DNA of 62,840 nt from Nocardia mexicana NBRC 108244 (GTDB lineage: Bacteria > Actinomycetota > Actinomycetes > Mycobacteriales > Mycobacteriaceae), in the NCBI RefSeq assembly GCF_001613165.1, contig NZ_BDBV01000049.1, forward strand, positions 1 through 62,840, given 5' to 3'. The notes beneath the pieces were generated by a model, which saw only the letters and a list, made by a program, of their open reading frames with translations, ran no database searches and was not told the DNA's origin. This document shows, one piece after another, positions 26,375 through 33,733 of the stretch. The first letter of the stretch is position 1. Every line of letters starts with the position of its first letter. Both the position numbers and the translations under genes were made by a program.

Positions 26375-27120
26375 CAGCCGACAATCTCGGCGTAGGTGGT
26401 GGCGTGGGCACCGCCGGACAGCGCGAGGTCGATGGCGCGGAGGGCGGCATCTCGCAGGCCCGGTCGTCGCAGCTCGTCGGGATGCAGTGCGATGCGGACG
26501 AATCCGCCCCGCGCGGCCGTGCGCCGAGCCTGTACCTGCAGCAGCCGCGCGGCGATGCGCTCGCCCACGCCCCCGGGCCGCTGCGACAGCGCGAATCCGC
26601 GCACCCTCCGGCCGGTGCGCAGATCCCGCACGCCGAAATGGTCCGTGGTGTGCGAGAACCCGGTCCGGATCAGCGCACGTTCGGCGGCGGGTGAGATCAG
26701 CCAGCCGGGCGGGGTGAAGCCGGTGGTGGCCAGCCCCTGCTCGTCCATCACCGCGACGGCCTGCCGCAGCCGTGCTTCGGCGCCCGCGGAATCGAGGGTG
26801 GCGAATTCGGCCGCGCCCCGCGCGACCAGCCGGGCCACCGCGCGGCGTTTCAGCGCGCCCTCGCGGGTCGCGCGATGGTCCCAGCCGTGCACCATGACCT
26901 CGTCGCCGTGGTCGCGGCGCCGGCGCAGGAACGCCGCGAACTCGGGCGCCTCGGACAGGCCGGCGCCGCGCCACGGCCCGGGAATCACCAGCAATGAGAC
27001 GGGGATACCGAACGCATCGGCGTCGGCACACCAGCGTTCGGTCTCGGCGGCGGTCGCCGGAGCCACGTCATGGACACTTACCACCAGGCGTGCAGGCACG
27101 CGCGCACGGTAACAGTCCAC
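26374..27120 (-). CDS. DUF2334 polysaccharide deacetylase-like protein
   Basis: A 248-residue NodB-like barrel protein. RLVVSVHDVAPATAAE supplies the first Asp (HD motif), MVHGWDHR the His pair region, and TTGFTPPGWLISPAAE and IALHPDELRRPGLRD the remaining metal and substrate loops. The arrangement fits DUF2334 proteins, distant relatives of carbohydrate deacetylases. It is predicted cytoplasmic, with no signal. Coupled by TGATG to the GT4 glycosyltransferase, it may remove an acetyl group from a sugar intermediate before or after transfer. Activity is inferred from fold only. Confidence 0.8.
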   Translation of the reverse strand: MDCYRARVPARLVVSVHDVAPATAAETERWCADADAFGIPVSLLVIPGPWRGAGLSEAPEFAAFLRRRRDHGDEVMVHGWDHRATREGALKRRAVARLVARGAAEFATLDSAGAEARLRQAVAVMDEQGLATTGFTPPGWLISPAAERALIRTGFSHTTDHFGVRDLRTGRRVRGFALSQRPGGVGERIAARLLQVQARRTAARGGFVRIALHPDELRRPGLRDAALRAIDLALSGGAHATTYAEIVG

Positions 27121-27197
27121 GGTTGCCGCTGGTTGAACAGTTTTCGTCGCATTGCGGGCCGGTTCGCGAGCGGTCGGCGGCGAACCGGGACGGACCG

Positions 27198-27656
27198 TTA
27201 CGCCGCGGTGTTGCTGCCGCTGAGCGAGCGATCCGCGGTCTCGAGCACCTTCCCGAAGACGTAGGAGATGATCGGCCGGGCCAGCGCCCGGGTGATGAGG
27301 CCGCCGACGAACGGCATCGGCACCTCCGCGGTGGTGGTCCAGACGACCCGCGTCCCGCCGGGCACCTCGGTGAAGACGAGCCCGCCGCCGTCGTGCCGGG
27401 CGGACGGGATGCTGCGCTCGACGAAATAGTCGAAGCCGTGCGGCGGGTCGTACGCGGTGATGCGTTCGCGGAACCAGCCGATGACCCAGGTGAGGTCACG
27501 TACCGCATCGCGTCCGTAGGGTGCGTCGGCGCCGGGCCGAACCAGCCGCCGACGCAGGACGACCGAGGAGCGGGTGTAATTGTCTGCGTTGGACAACCAT
27601 TCGAAGACGTCCTCGATCGGTGCCGCGATGGTGCGTTCTACGGTAATGGTTTCCAT
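27198..27656 (-). CDS. SRPBCC family protein
   Basis: A 152-residue START/Bet v1-like (SRPBCC) domain: ITVERTIAAPIEDVFEWLSNADNY at the start, a central beta-sheet with WFRERITAYDPPHGFDYFVE, and a long C-terminal helix. These proteins bind hydrophobic ligands in a deep cavity; no ligand is suggested. A single gene in its own short transcript, downstream of the monoacylglycerol-lipase-like gene by 98 bp. Confidence 0.8.
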   Translation of the reverse strand: METITVERTIAAPIEDVFEWLSNADNYTRSSVVLRRRLVRPGADAPYGRDAVRDLTWVIGWFRERITAYDPPHGFDYFVERSIPSARHDGGGLVFTEVPGGTRVVWTTTAEVPMPFVGGLITRALARPIISYVFGKVLETADRSLSGSNTAA

Positions 27657-27754
27657 GTGCGACCTTCCCCGGGGTTGCAGTACTACACGCCATAGTAGAC
27701 ACCGGGTGGCGGCCGCGTAAACCGTTCGGCGCCGGCGCTTGCCGCCCGGAGGCG

Positions 27755-28591
27755 CTACGGGACGATGTGCTTGTCGAGCCAGTCGACCAGGTCGGTGAGG
27801 ACCTTCTCCCGTTCGGGTTCATTGAAGATCTCGTGGTAGAGGCCCGGATAACGGTCGACGGTAAGGTCTTTCGCGCCCGCTCGCTGCTCGATCAGGTCCG
27901 CGCTCGAGGGTGCCGCGATGGTGTCGGCGCCGCCGTGCAGCACGAGCGTCGGGACGGTGAGCCGGGGCAGTCGCCGCACGACGGTTTCGGTGGCGCGCAG
28001 GATCTCGGCACCGGTGCGGGCGGGGAGCTTGCCGCTGAATACCAGCGGATCGGCGTCGTAGGCGCGCACCACCTCGGGATCGCGACTGATGGCCGATGAA
28101 TCCAATTGCAGCACACCCAGTTTCGGTGCCCACCGGCTCAATACCGGTGCAAGCAGTCGTTGTACCGGGTTACCCGCCTCGATCACCAGCGGCGGGGCCG
28201 ATACGGCGATTCCGGCCACGTCCAGCGGCGCCCGGGTCGCGAGGTAGAGGGTGACCAGACTGCCCATACTGTGCCCCACGACGAACCGGGGAAGGCCCGG
28301 ATGCCGCTCGGTAGCGATCTCGAGCATGCGGGCGACATTGTCGGCCGCCCCATCCATGGAGTCGATATTCGCCTGCCCTCCGGCCGACTGCCCATGCCCG
28401 ATGTGATCGAGCGCGTACACACCGAACCCGCTGCGCGCCAGCCGTTCCCCCACATGCTCGTACCGCCCCGAGTGCTCGGCCACCCCGTGCACGAGCACCA
28501 CAACCCCGCGCACCTCCCCCTCGGGCACCCACGCACGCCAGAAAATCCCCCCACCCCGCCCATCGAACCGCCCACTCTCACTCCGACCCAT
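27755..28591 (-). CDS. Monoacylglycerol lipase-like alpha/beta hydrolase
   Basis: A 278-residue serine hydrolase with VLVHGVAEHSGRYEHV, ALDHIGHGQSAGG and the nucleophile elbow VGHSMGS, the exact signatures of the monoacylglycerol lipase / lysophospholipase family (compare mycobacterial Rv0183). LVLHGGADTIA gives the catalytic Asp and LYHEIFNEPEREKV the His. It should release fatty acids from monoacylglycerols. ATG 28591 is chosen because AGAGGTG precedes it; the in-frame start 24 bp upstream adds only GSGRRGV. Confidence 0.9.
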   Translation of the reverse strand: MGRSESGRFDGRGGGIFWRAWVPEGEVRGVVVLVHGVAEHSGRYEHVGERLARSGFGVYALDHIGHGQSAGGQANIDSMDGAADNVARMLEIATERHPGLPRFVVGHSMGSLVTLYLATRAPLDVAGIAVSAPPLVIEAGNPVQRLLAPVLSRWAPKLGVLQLDSSAISRDPEVVRAYDADPLVFSGKLPARTGAEILRATETVVRRLPRLTVPTLVLHGGADTIAAPSSADLIEQRAGAKDLTVDRYPGLYHEIFNEPEREKVLTDLVDWLDKHIVP

Positions 28592-28659
28592 AACACCTCT
28601 CCGTCCACTACCCACCCCACCGAGCCATTCTCCACCCCCACGCCACGTTCCGCCCCACC

Positions 28660-28743
28660 TCCGTGCGTTCTCGCACCCCGTGCGCGTGTTCGCACCCCGG
28701 GCAGGCGCTGTAGAGGGTGCGGGGATAGGTGCGGGGTGCGGGA
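28660..28743. repeat. Dispersed palindromic repeat, family 2, copy C
   Basis: TTCTCGCACCCC, TTCGCACCCC, GGCGCTGTAGAGGGTGCGGGG and a final GGTGCGGGGTGCGGGAA follow the order of copies A and B. It lies immediately beyond the stop of the M20 peptidase gene (28752) on the minus strand and upstream of the lipase-like gene, so it may separate the two transcripts. Confidence 0.55.
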
Positions 28744-28751
28744 AGGGCGGG

Positions 28752-30107
28752 TCAGGGGGTGGTCAGGTGGGTGAGGAGGTGGGTGTTGAAGGTGATCAGG
28801 CGGGCGTAGTTGGGGCGGGAGAGGCGTTCGTCGGTGCCGTGGATGCGTTCGAGGTCGGCCTTGTCGAGGATGATGGGGGCGAAGTTGCAGCGGGTGGCGG
28901 CGAGGTCGTCGTAGTAGCGGGAGTCGGTGGCGCCGGGGACGAGTCCGGTGCTGATCACCGCCTCGGGCACGACGGTGCGGGCGATATCGGCGAGGACGTC
29001 GAAGTCCGGGCCCGGCCCGGTGATGTCGGAGGGCTCCGACGACAGGCCGACGGGCTCGATCGCGACCCCGTCGTCGCGCACCACGCGCCGGCAGTGCTCG
29101 AGCACTGCGGCCACCGAATCACCGGGCAGGATACGGAAATTCACCAGCGCCTCGGCCGACTGCGGCAGGACGTTCGCCTTCACGCCGCCGCGGATGACCG
29201 TGGGCGCGGTGGTGGTGCGCACCAGCGCCTCGGTCTGCGGGTGCGCCGCCATCACGCGCGCCACCGCGGCACCCGCCCTGGGCAGCAAACCCACTGCGGC
29301 GCGGCGGAATCCGGACATGGCGGGACGGGTCCGGGTGAGCATGTCCTCGATCGCGGGCGTCATGCGCAGCGGCATCGGATTGTCCTGCAGCCGCGCCACC
29401 GCCCGCGCGATCCGCCCGACCGCGGTCTGCCGCCCCGGCATCGAGGAATGCCCGCCGACGTCGGTCACCGCCAGACGCACTGTGGCCAAGCCCTTCTCGC
29501 CGAGCATCAGGAACGCGACGGGCCGCCGCACCCCAGGCGCGATGCCGGTGGTGACCACGCCGCCCTCGTCCACCAGCAGGTCCGCCCGGACGTCGAGCGA
29601 TCGCAGATGTTCGGACATCCGGGCGGCGCCCGTGGTCCCGAACACCTCCTCGTCGTGCCCGAATGCGAGAAATACCGTGCGGCGCGGCCGTTTTCCCGCC
29701 GCCAGCGCCGCCTCGACGGCCTCCAGGATCGCCATCACGCGGCTCTTGTCATCGATCGCCCCACGGCCCCAGACGAACTCGTCGTCGACCACCCCGGCGA
29801 ACGGCGGATGCGTCCAGCGCGCTTCGTCGTCGACCGGCACAACATCCATGTGCGCCAACAGGATCGCCGCCGTGCCCGTCTCGGTGCCCGCCCAGCGGTA
29901 GAGCCGGCTGTGCCCGAAGCGCCGCAGCTCCAGCTCGGCGTGCACGAGCGGGTAGCAATGCTCGAGGTGCGCCGCCAGTTGCTCGAATGCGGCGTCGGCC
30001 GTGGTCGGGCCGGTGTCGGCGGAGACGGTGGCGCAGCGCAGCGCCTGTGCCAGCCGCTCGGCGGTGTCGTCGTCCACGCCGGTTGCCAGATGCGTACTGC
30101 TGGTCAT
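28752..30107 (-). CDS. M20 family metallopeptidase
   Basis: A 451-residue di-zinc hydrolase. LLAHMDVVPVD gives the first His/Asp, WGRGAIDDKS the bridging Asp, FGHDEEVFG the Glu pair, and IHGTDERLS the final His: all M20 ligands are present. The dimerisation domain sits between (GGHSSMPGRQTAVGRIARAV). The pattern resembles carboxypeptidase S / PM20D1-type enzymes, which hydrolyse dipeptides or N-acyl amino acids, rather than DapE. No signal peptide, hence cytoplasmic. A single gene. Confidence 0.88.
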   Translation of the reverse strand: MTSSTHLATGVDDDTAERLAQALRCATVSADTGPTTADAAFEQLAAHLEHCYPLVHAELELRRFGHSRLYRWAGTETGTAAILLAHMDVVPVDDEARWTHPPFAGVVDDEFVWGRGAIDDKSRVMAILEAVEAALAAGKRPRRTVFLAFGHDEEVFGTTGAARMSEHLRSLDVRADLLVDEGGVVTTGIAPGVRRPVAFLMLGEKGLATVRLAVTDVGGHSSMPGRQTAVGRIARAVARLQDNPMPLRMTPAIEDMLTRTRPAMSGFRRAAVGLLPRAGAAVARVMAAHPQTEALVRTTTAPTVIRGGVKANVLPQSAEALVNFRILPGDSVAAVLEHCRRVVRDDGVAIEPVGLSSEPSDITGPGPDFDVLADIARTVVPEAVISTGLVPGATDSRYYDDLAATRCNFAPIILDKADLERIHGTDERLSRPNYARLITFNTHLLTHLTTP

Positions 30108-30243
30108 CGATCACCGCCGCGGTCGGGGAAGGGGTCGGTCACCGTAGCATTCTTCAACACGCCGAGGCAGGTAACGGGGAACTACGCCGTACACGGAGCG
30201 AGCGAGTCGAGCGGCCGGACGGGTGCCCGCCGCCCCGGTCAGC

Positions 30244-31155
30244 TCAGAGCGGCCGCAGGTCGATCATCTTGCGCAGCCGGGCCCGGTCGCGCTCGAGGCG
30301 GCGGGCCTCGTAGGCGATGGGGAAGTAGCGGATCCGCTCGGGCAGCAGCGGGAGGGTGCGGCCGATCACCCAGCCCAGCGCCCGCAGCTTGCGCTCGTCG
30401 GCGGCCGTCCAGGTCAGGCCGAGCTTGCGGCGGGCGACCTCGGGCGTGGTGCCGACGGTGAAGAAGTACTGCATCCGACTGACCGGGGCGGCCGCCACGT
30501 TCCAGGCCGGTGCCAGGGCCCGCGGCACGAACGTCGGTCGCGCGATCTTACGGCTCACCCGCAGATAGTCCTCGGCGACAGTGGTTGCCGCCAAATGGTT
30601 TTCGACGGTGTCGGTGAAGAACTTCTCCCACTCGGCGTAGGTGGGCGGAATTTCCTTGGGCGGCACCGAGAAGTTGCGCATCAGCTGCACCACCTCGCGG
30701 TAGTACTGCTCCTTGTCCGCGTCGGTCAGGGGCTTGCGGGTGAAGTGGCGATTGCCCTCGGTATAGGCGTAGATGGCGGTGTGCAGCACCCAGGCCCACG
30801 GGCCCGAGGACAGCGCCTTGTGCTGAACTCCCTGGGCGTCGACGGTATTCAGGGTCGCATGCATGGTGCGCAGCCGATCCGCCTCGGCCAGCGCCTCCTC
30901 GCCGCCGTAGATCCACATCATCACCGAGGCGACGCTGCGCAGCGCCCGGCCCATCGGGTCGGTGCGGAAGGTCGAGTGCTCGTCCACCACCGCGGCGATC
31001 GTCGGCTCCATGGTCTGCAGCAGGAACGCCGAGCCCGCGGTGAGGGAGAACGTGATCAGTCCGGTCTCCTCCCACATGATGTTGCCCGGGCCGAAGGGCT
31101 GCCGGGGCGGGAGTTCCCGGGTGGTCCTATCGATACGTGCGACCGACGCGGTCAT
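30244..31155 (-). CDS. MpaB-like oxygenase (DUF2236)
   Basis: A 303-residue protein of the oxygenase MpaB / rubber-oxygenase-related family. Characteristic parts are GSAFLLQTMEPTIAAVVDEHSTF, RSVASVMMWIYGG, GPWAWVLHTAIYAYTEG (with a candidate haem-ligand His) and FSVPPKEIPPTYAEWEKFF. Members bind haem b and oxidise various substrates; the one here is unknown. Start ATG 31155 has a near-perfect AAAGGAGA. A TetR gene lies upstream on the same strand, but 389 bp away. Confidence 0.85.
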   Translation of the reverse strand: MTASVARIDRTTRELPPRQPFGPGNIMWEETGLITFSLTAGSAFLLQTMEPTIAAVVDEHSTFRTDPMGRALRSVASVMMWIYGGEEALAEADRLRTMHATLNTVDAQGVQHKALSSGPWAWVLHTAIYAYTEGNRHFTRKPLTDADKEQYYREVVQLMRNFSVPPKEIPPTYAEWEKFFTDTVENHLAATTVAEDYLRVSRKIARPTFVPRALAPAWNVAAAPVSRMQYFFTVGTTPEVARRKLGLTWTAADERKLRALGWVIGRTLPLLPERIRYFPIAYEARRLERDRARLRKMIDLRPL

Positions 31156-31544
31156 GGTGATCTCCTTTGACCACTAGATAAGCTGAGAGACTTACTGGCG
31201 AATCATCTCATTGTATCGGGGAGTCGGCAACCGTCCAGGTGATTGAACGGAAATTTGACGGGCATACGGGCGGTATGGGTGGAAGAATGGGTCTTCCCCA
31301 CGATCGGAGAGGGGGAGTGTGATGAACCTCCGGGTCCACTTCCACCACGTCGAGCATCGTGCGCTCCTCCCGGCGCTGCGCGATTACGCCCGCCGGTCGC
31401 TGCGTTTCGGTCGCACACCGCCCGAGCACGTCCATCGGGCCGCGACGGATCGCCGCCCGGCCGTCTACAGCGCATCCCTGGGCTGTCACCCGCACCTCTG
31501 AGGACTGCGGCATCGCTTACGCCGCAGCCGAATTGGTCAGGTCG
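31156..31544. other. Intergenic region with possible small His-rich ORF
   Basis: 389 bp between the MpaB-like gene and tetR, both on the minus strand. It contains the MpaB promoter region and, on the plus strand, a short ORF (31322-31501) described separately. Nothing else is supported. Confidence 0.4.
31322..31501 (+). CDS. Possible 59-residue His-rich small protein
   Basis: An ORF from ATG 31322 with a strong purine-rich site (GGAGAGGGGGA) 5-6 nt upstream. The peptide starts MNLRVHFHHVEHRALLP and ends GCHPHL. It has eight histidines in 59 residues and many arginines. No family is recognised and no neighbour suggests a role; it lies antisense in the leader of the MpaB-like gene. It could be a small protein, a leader peptide without a downstream partner, or a chance ORF. 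Confidence 0.3.
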   Translation: MNLRVHFHHVEHRALLPALRDYARRSLRFGRTPPEHVHRAATDRRPAVYSASLGCHPHL

Positions 31545-32141
31545 CTAGGCGTGATCGGCCGAGACTTCCAGCGTCCCGGCGGATGTCGGAGACAGCGCGC
31601 GCCGGGCCAGCGTCAGCCATCTCGATTGCATTGCCTGCGTGGCATTGTCGGCCGGGGCGGTGGCCAGCAGTAGTACCACGTCATCGACCGTGACGTCCGG
31701 GTACAGGGCGCGCTCCCGGTGCGCCGCGGCGACCAGCCCCCGCACCGCCGCGGCCGCGCCGTCTCGCAGCCGCCGCAAGGAATCGTCGGCGAGCCCGGTG
31801 ACGGCGTGGCGCAGTAGCCGCTCCTCGCGCAGCTCCACGGTGACCTGCCGGAGCAGGCCGATGATCTCGTCCAGCGCGGCGGACTCGCCCGCGCGGACGC
31901 GGGCCGCCGAGGCATCCAGCGAGGCGGTGATCCGCGCCTCCAGTTCGGTGACGATCGCCTCGATCAGGTCCTTCTTGGTCGGGAAATGCCGGTACAGCGT
32001 GCCGACGGCCACGTCCGCGGCGGCGGCGATCTCGTCCATCCCGACCTCCGGCCCGTGGGCGATGACCAGGTCGCGGGCGGCGCGCAGGATCGCCTCCCGA
32101 TTGCGCTGCGCATCGGCTCGGCGAGGGGTCGGTGTAGCCAT
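31545..32141 (-). CDS. TetR family transcriptional regulator
   Basis: A 198-residue repressor. The helix-turn-helix is MDEIAAAADVAVGTLYRHFPTKKDL, the conserved TetR DNA-binding core. The remaining helices form the ligand domain of a C-terminal type common in actinobacteria. ATG 32141 is chosen; an in-frame ATG at 32195 lies inside the operator. It is divergent from the SDR gene, with two copies of a 17-bp palindrome between them, so it should repress both genes. Confidence 0.9.
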   Translation of the reverse strand: MATPTPRRADAQRNREAILRAARDLVIAHGPEVGMDEIAAAADVAVGTLYRHFPTKKDLIEAIVTELEARITASLDASAARVRAGESAALDEIIGLLRQVTVELREERLLRHAVTGLADDSLRRLRDGAAAAVRGLVAAAHRERALYPDVTVDDVVLLLATAPADNATQAMQSRWLTLARRALSPTSAGTLEVSADHA

Positions 32142-32154
32142 GGCTTGACAGTAC

Positions 32155-32195
32155 ATGAACCAGTCGTTCATCTTAAATATGAACGATTGGTTCAT
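32155..32195. promoter_or_regulatory. Double palindromic operator between tetR and the SDR gene
   Basis: Two 17-bp sites, 32155-32171 and 32179-32195, each read ATGAAC-N5-GTTCAT, separated by 7 bp (24 bp centre to centre). The pair is also symmetric as a whole with one mismatch. Position between the divergent starts and perfect symmetry make this the likely TetR binding site, probably for two dimers. Confidence 0.8.
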
Positions 32196-32209
32196 GTTAG
32201 GAGTGAGCG

Positions 32210-33097
32210 ATGAGCAAGTGGACAGCGGCCGATGTGCCGGAGCAGCGCGGCCGGGTGGCCGTCGTCACGGGGGCCAATACGGGCATCGGCTACGAGACCG
32301 CCCGGGCGCTCGCCGCGCGCGGCGCCGCCGTGCTGCTGGCCTGCCGGGACGCCGACCGGGCGAAGGCGGCGGCCGAGCGGATCGCCGATTCGGCGCCGGG
32401 CGCCGAGGTCGGCACGGTGCGGCTGGATCTCGGCTCCCTGGCCTCGGTGCGGGCCGCCGCGGACGAGATTCGCGGTCGGTACGAACGGATCGACCTGCTG
32501 ATCAACAACGCGGGGGTCACCGGCTTGCGGGGCCGCACCGCCGACGGTGTCGAAATCCAGTTCGGGGTGAACCATCTCGGCCATTTCGCCCTCACCGGCC
32601 TGCTGCTGGACCTGCTGGCGCCGGGTGCGCGGGTGGTGGCCGTCAGTAGCATCGGTCACCGTTTCGGCCGTTTCGACGATGCGGGAAATCCGTGTGGCAC
32701 AAGCGCATACGCGGACTCGAAGCTGGCGAACCTGCTGTTCACCCACGAGCTGGACCGGCGGTTGCGGGCGGCGGACCGGCCGGTGTCGGCGCTGGCGGCC
32801 CATCCCGGCGGGGCCAGCACCGAGGTGTTCCGGTACTCGCCGCCGTGGTTCCGGATCCCGAATCTGGCCGTTGCCAAGCTGTTCGGCCGCACGCCCGCGA
32901 TGGGCGCGCTGCCGACGCTGCGGGCGGCCACCGATCCTGCCGCCCGGGGGAGCGAATATTACGGCCCGGACGGGTTGTTCGAGATCCAGGGTCATCCGAC
33001 GGTGGTGAAATCCAGTGCGCGATCGCAGGACTCGCGGCTGCGGGCGCTGCTGTGGTCGGCCTCGGAGGCGGCGACGGGCGTGCGCTATCTCGGATGA
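32210..33097 (+). CDS. SDR family oxidoreductase
   Basis: A 295-residue short-chain dehydrogenase/reductase. The cofactor motif TGANTGIGYETARAL, then LINNAG, and the active-site pair in SAYADSKLAN (YxxxK) are intact. The sequence class resembles retinol dehydrogenase/protochlorophyllide-reductase-like SDRs that act on lipophilic alcohols or ketones. It is controlled by the divergent TetR through the operator at 32155-32195. Start ATG 32210 has TAGGAG upstream. It ends 636 bp before the NRPS gene. A role in the NRPS pathway cannot be excluded, but nothing links them directly. Confidence 0.9.
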   Translation: MSKWTAADVPEQRGRVAVVTGANTGIGYETARALAARGAAVLLACRDADRAKAAAERIADSAPGAEVGTVRLDLGSLASVRAAADEIRGRYERIDLLINNAGVTGLRGRTADGVEIQFGVNHLGHFALTGLLLDLLAPGARVVAVSSIGHRFGRFDDAGNPCGTSAYADSKLANLLFTHELDRRLRAADRPVSALAAHPGGASTEVFRYSPPWFRIPNLAVAKLFGRTPAMGALPTLRAATDPAARGSEYYGPDGLFEIQGHPTVVKSSARSQDSRLRALLWSASEAATGVRYLG

Positions 33098-33127
33098 CGC
33101 CGGGCCCGGCCCGGCCGCCGCCGGCGT
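33097..33127 (+). terminator. Possible hairpin after the SDR gene
   Basis: ACGCCGG (33097-33103) pairs with CCGGCGT (33121-33127) just after the stop codon. The 17-nt GC-rich loop can also pair internally. There is no U-tract, so this is only a candidate end. Confidence 0.3.
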
Positions 33128-33733
33128 GATAGCTCCGGGGCTGCTGGAATTAGTCGGTACAATGCGCGGTCGCTCATCACTCGGGAGTGGCGGCGGATTG
33201 CCGAATAATCGTCGATATCAATTGTGCATTGCACGTGCCGCAACGTCCCGGTTGATCCTCGGTACCGCCCTGACCTGGTCGTGAGAAACGCGGTGTGCGA
33301 TGGCCGCGCCCGATCGCTATGATTTCGCAGGTTGCCGTGTCGCTTTGTTGTGTTGTGTGTTGTGCGGCAACATCGATCGGTCGGATAAGGTGCTCAGCGA
33401 ATGATATGTGACGGACGAGGGTTCGGCGCGGGGAACGGACGGGGAGGCCCCTCTGCCGTCGCAAACGCGGACCCCCGCCCCTCGCTGCCGCAGCATCCGG
33501 CCGTGATCGACGCGGCGCCGCCGGTCCGGATCGGTTCCGCGGTGCGCCAAGACAATTCGCGGTTTTCCCGAAATATATTTCCAGTATTGGGAATGCGCGA
33601 GAAGGTTGCCGAATTCGGAGTGAATAATACGACTCGTGTCGATATCCGGGTCCGCCTGTGAAACGTATTTTCGTTCGGGGCAATGATTTTCGTGCGAGTA
33701 GAGCTGGTATGAGGCAAGAGGTGAAGCGCCAAA
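33128..33733. promoter_or_regulatory. Leader and promoter region of the NRPS operon
   Basis: About 600 bp without a supported gene. Two features stand out: an inverted repeat GTTGCCG (33331-33337) / CGGCAAC (33365-33371) around a GT-rich loop, and a locally AT-rich stretch (about 33540-33700) with TTCCC (33565-33569) / GGGAA (33589-33593) flanking an AAATATATTT core. These are candidate operator sites. An RBS-like AAGAGGTGAAG lies just before the NRPS GTG. Open frames here have poor codon character. Confidence 0.45.

Noticed and set aside
33401..33661. An 86-codon ORF in the NRPS leader
   Set aside because: No RBS and no conserved pattern. The region is better read as promoter DNA.
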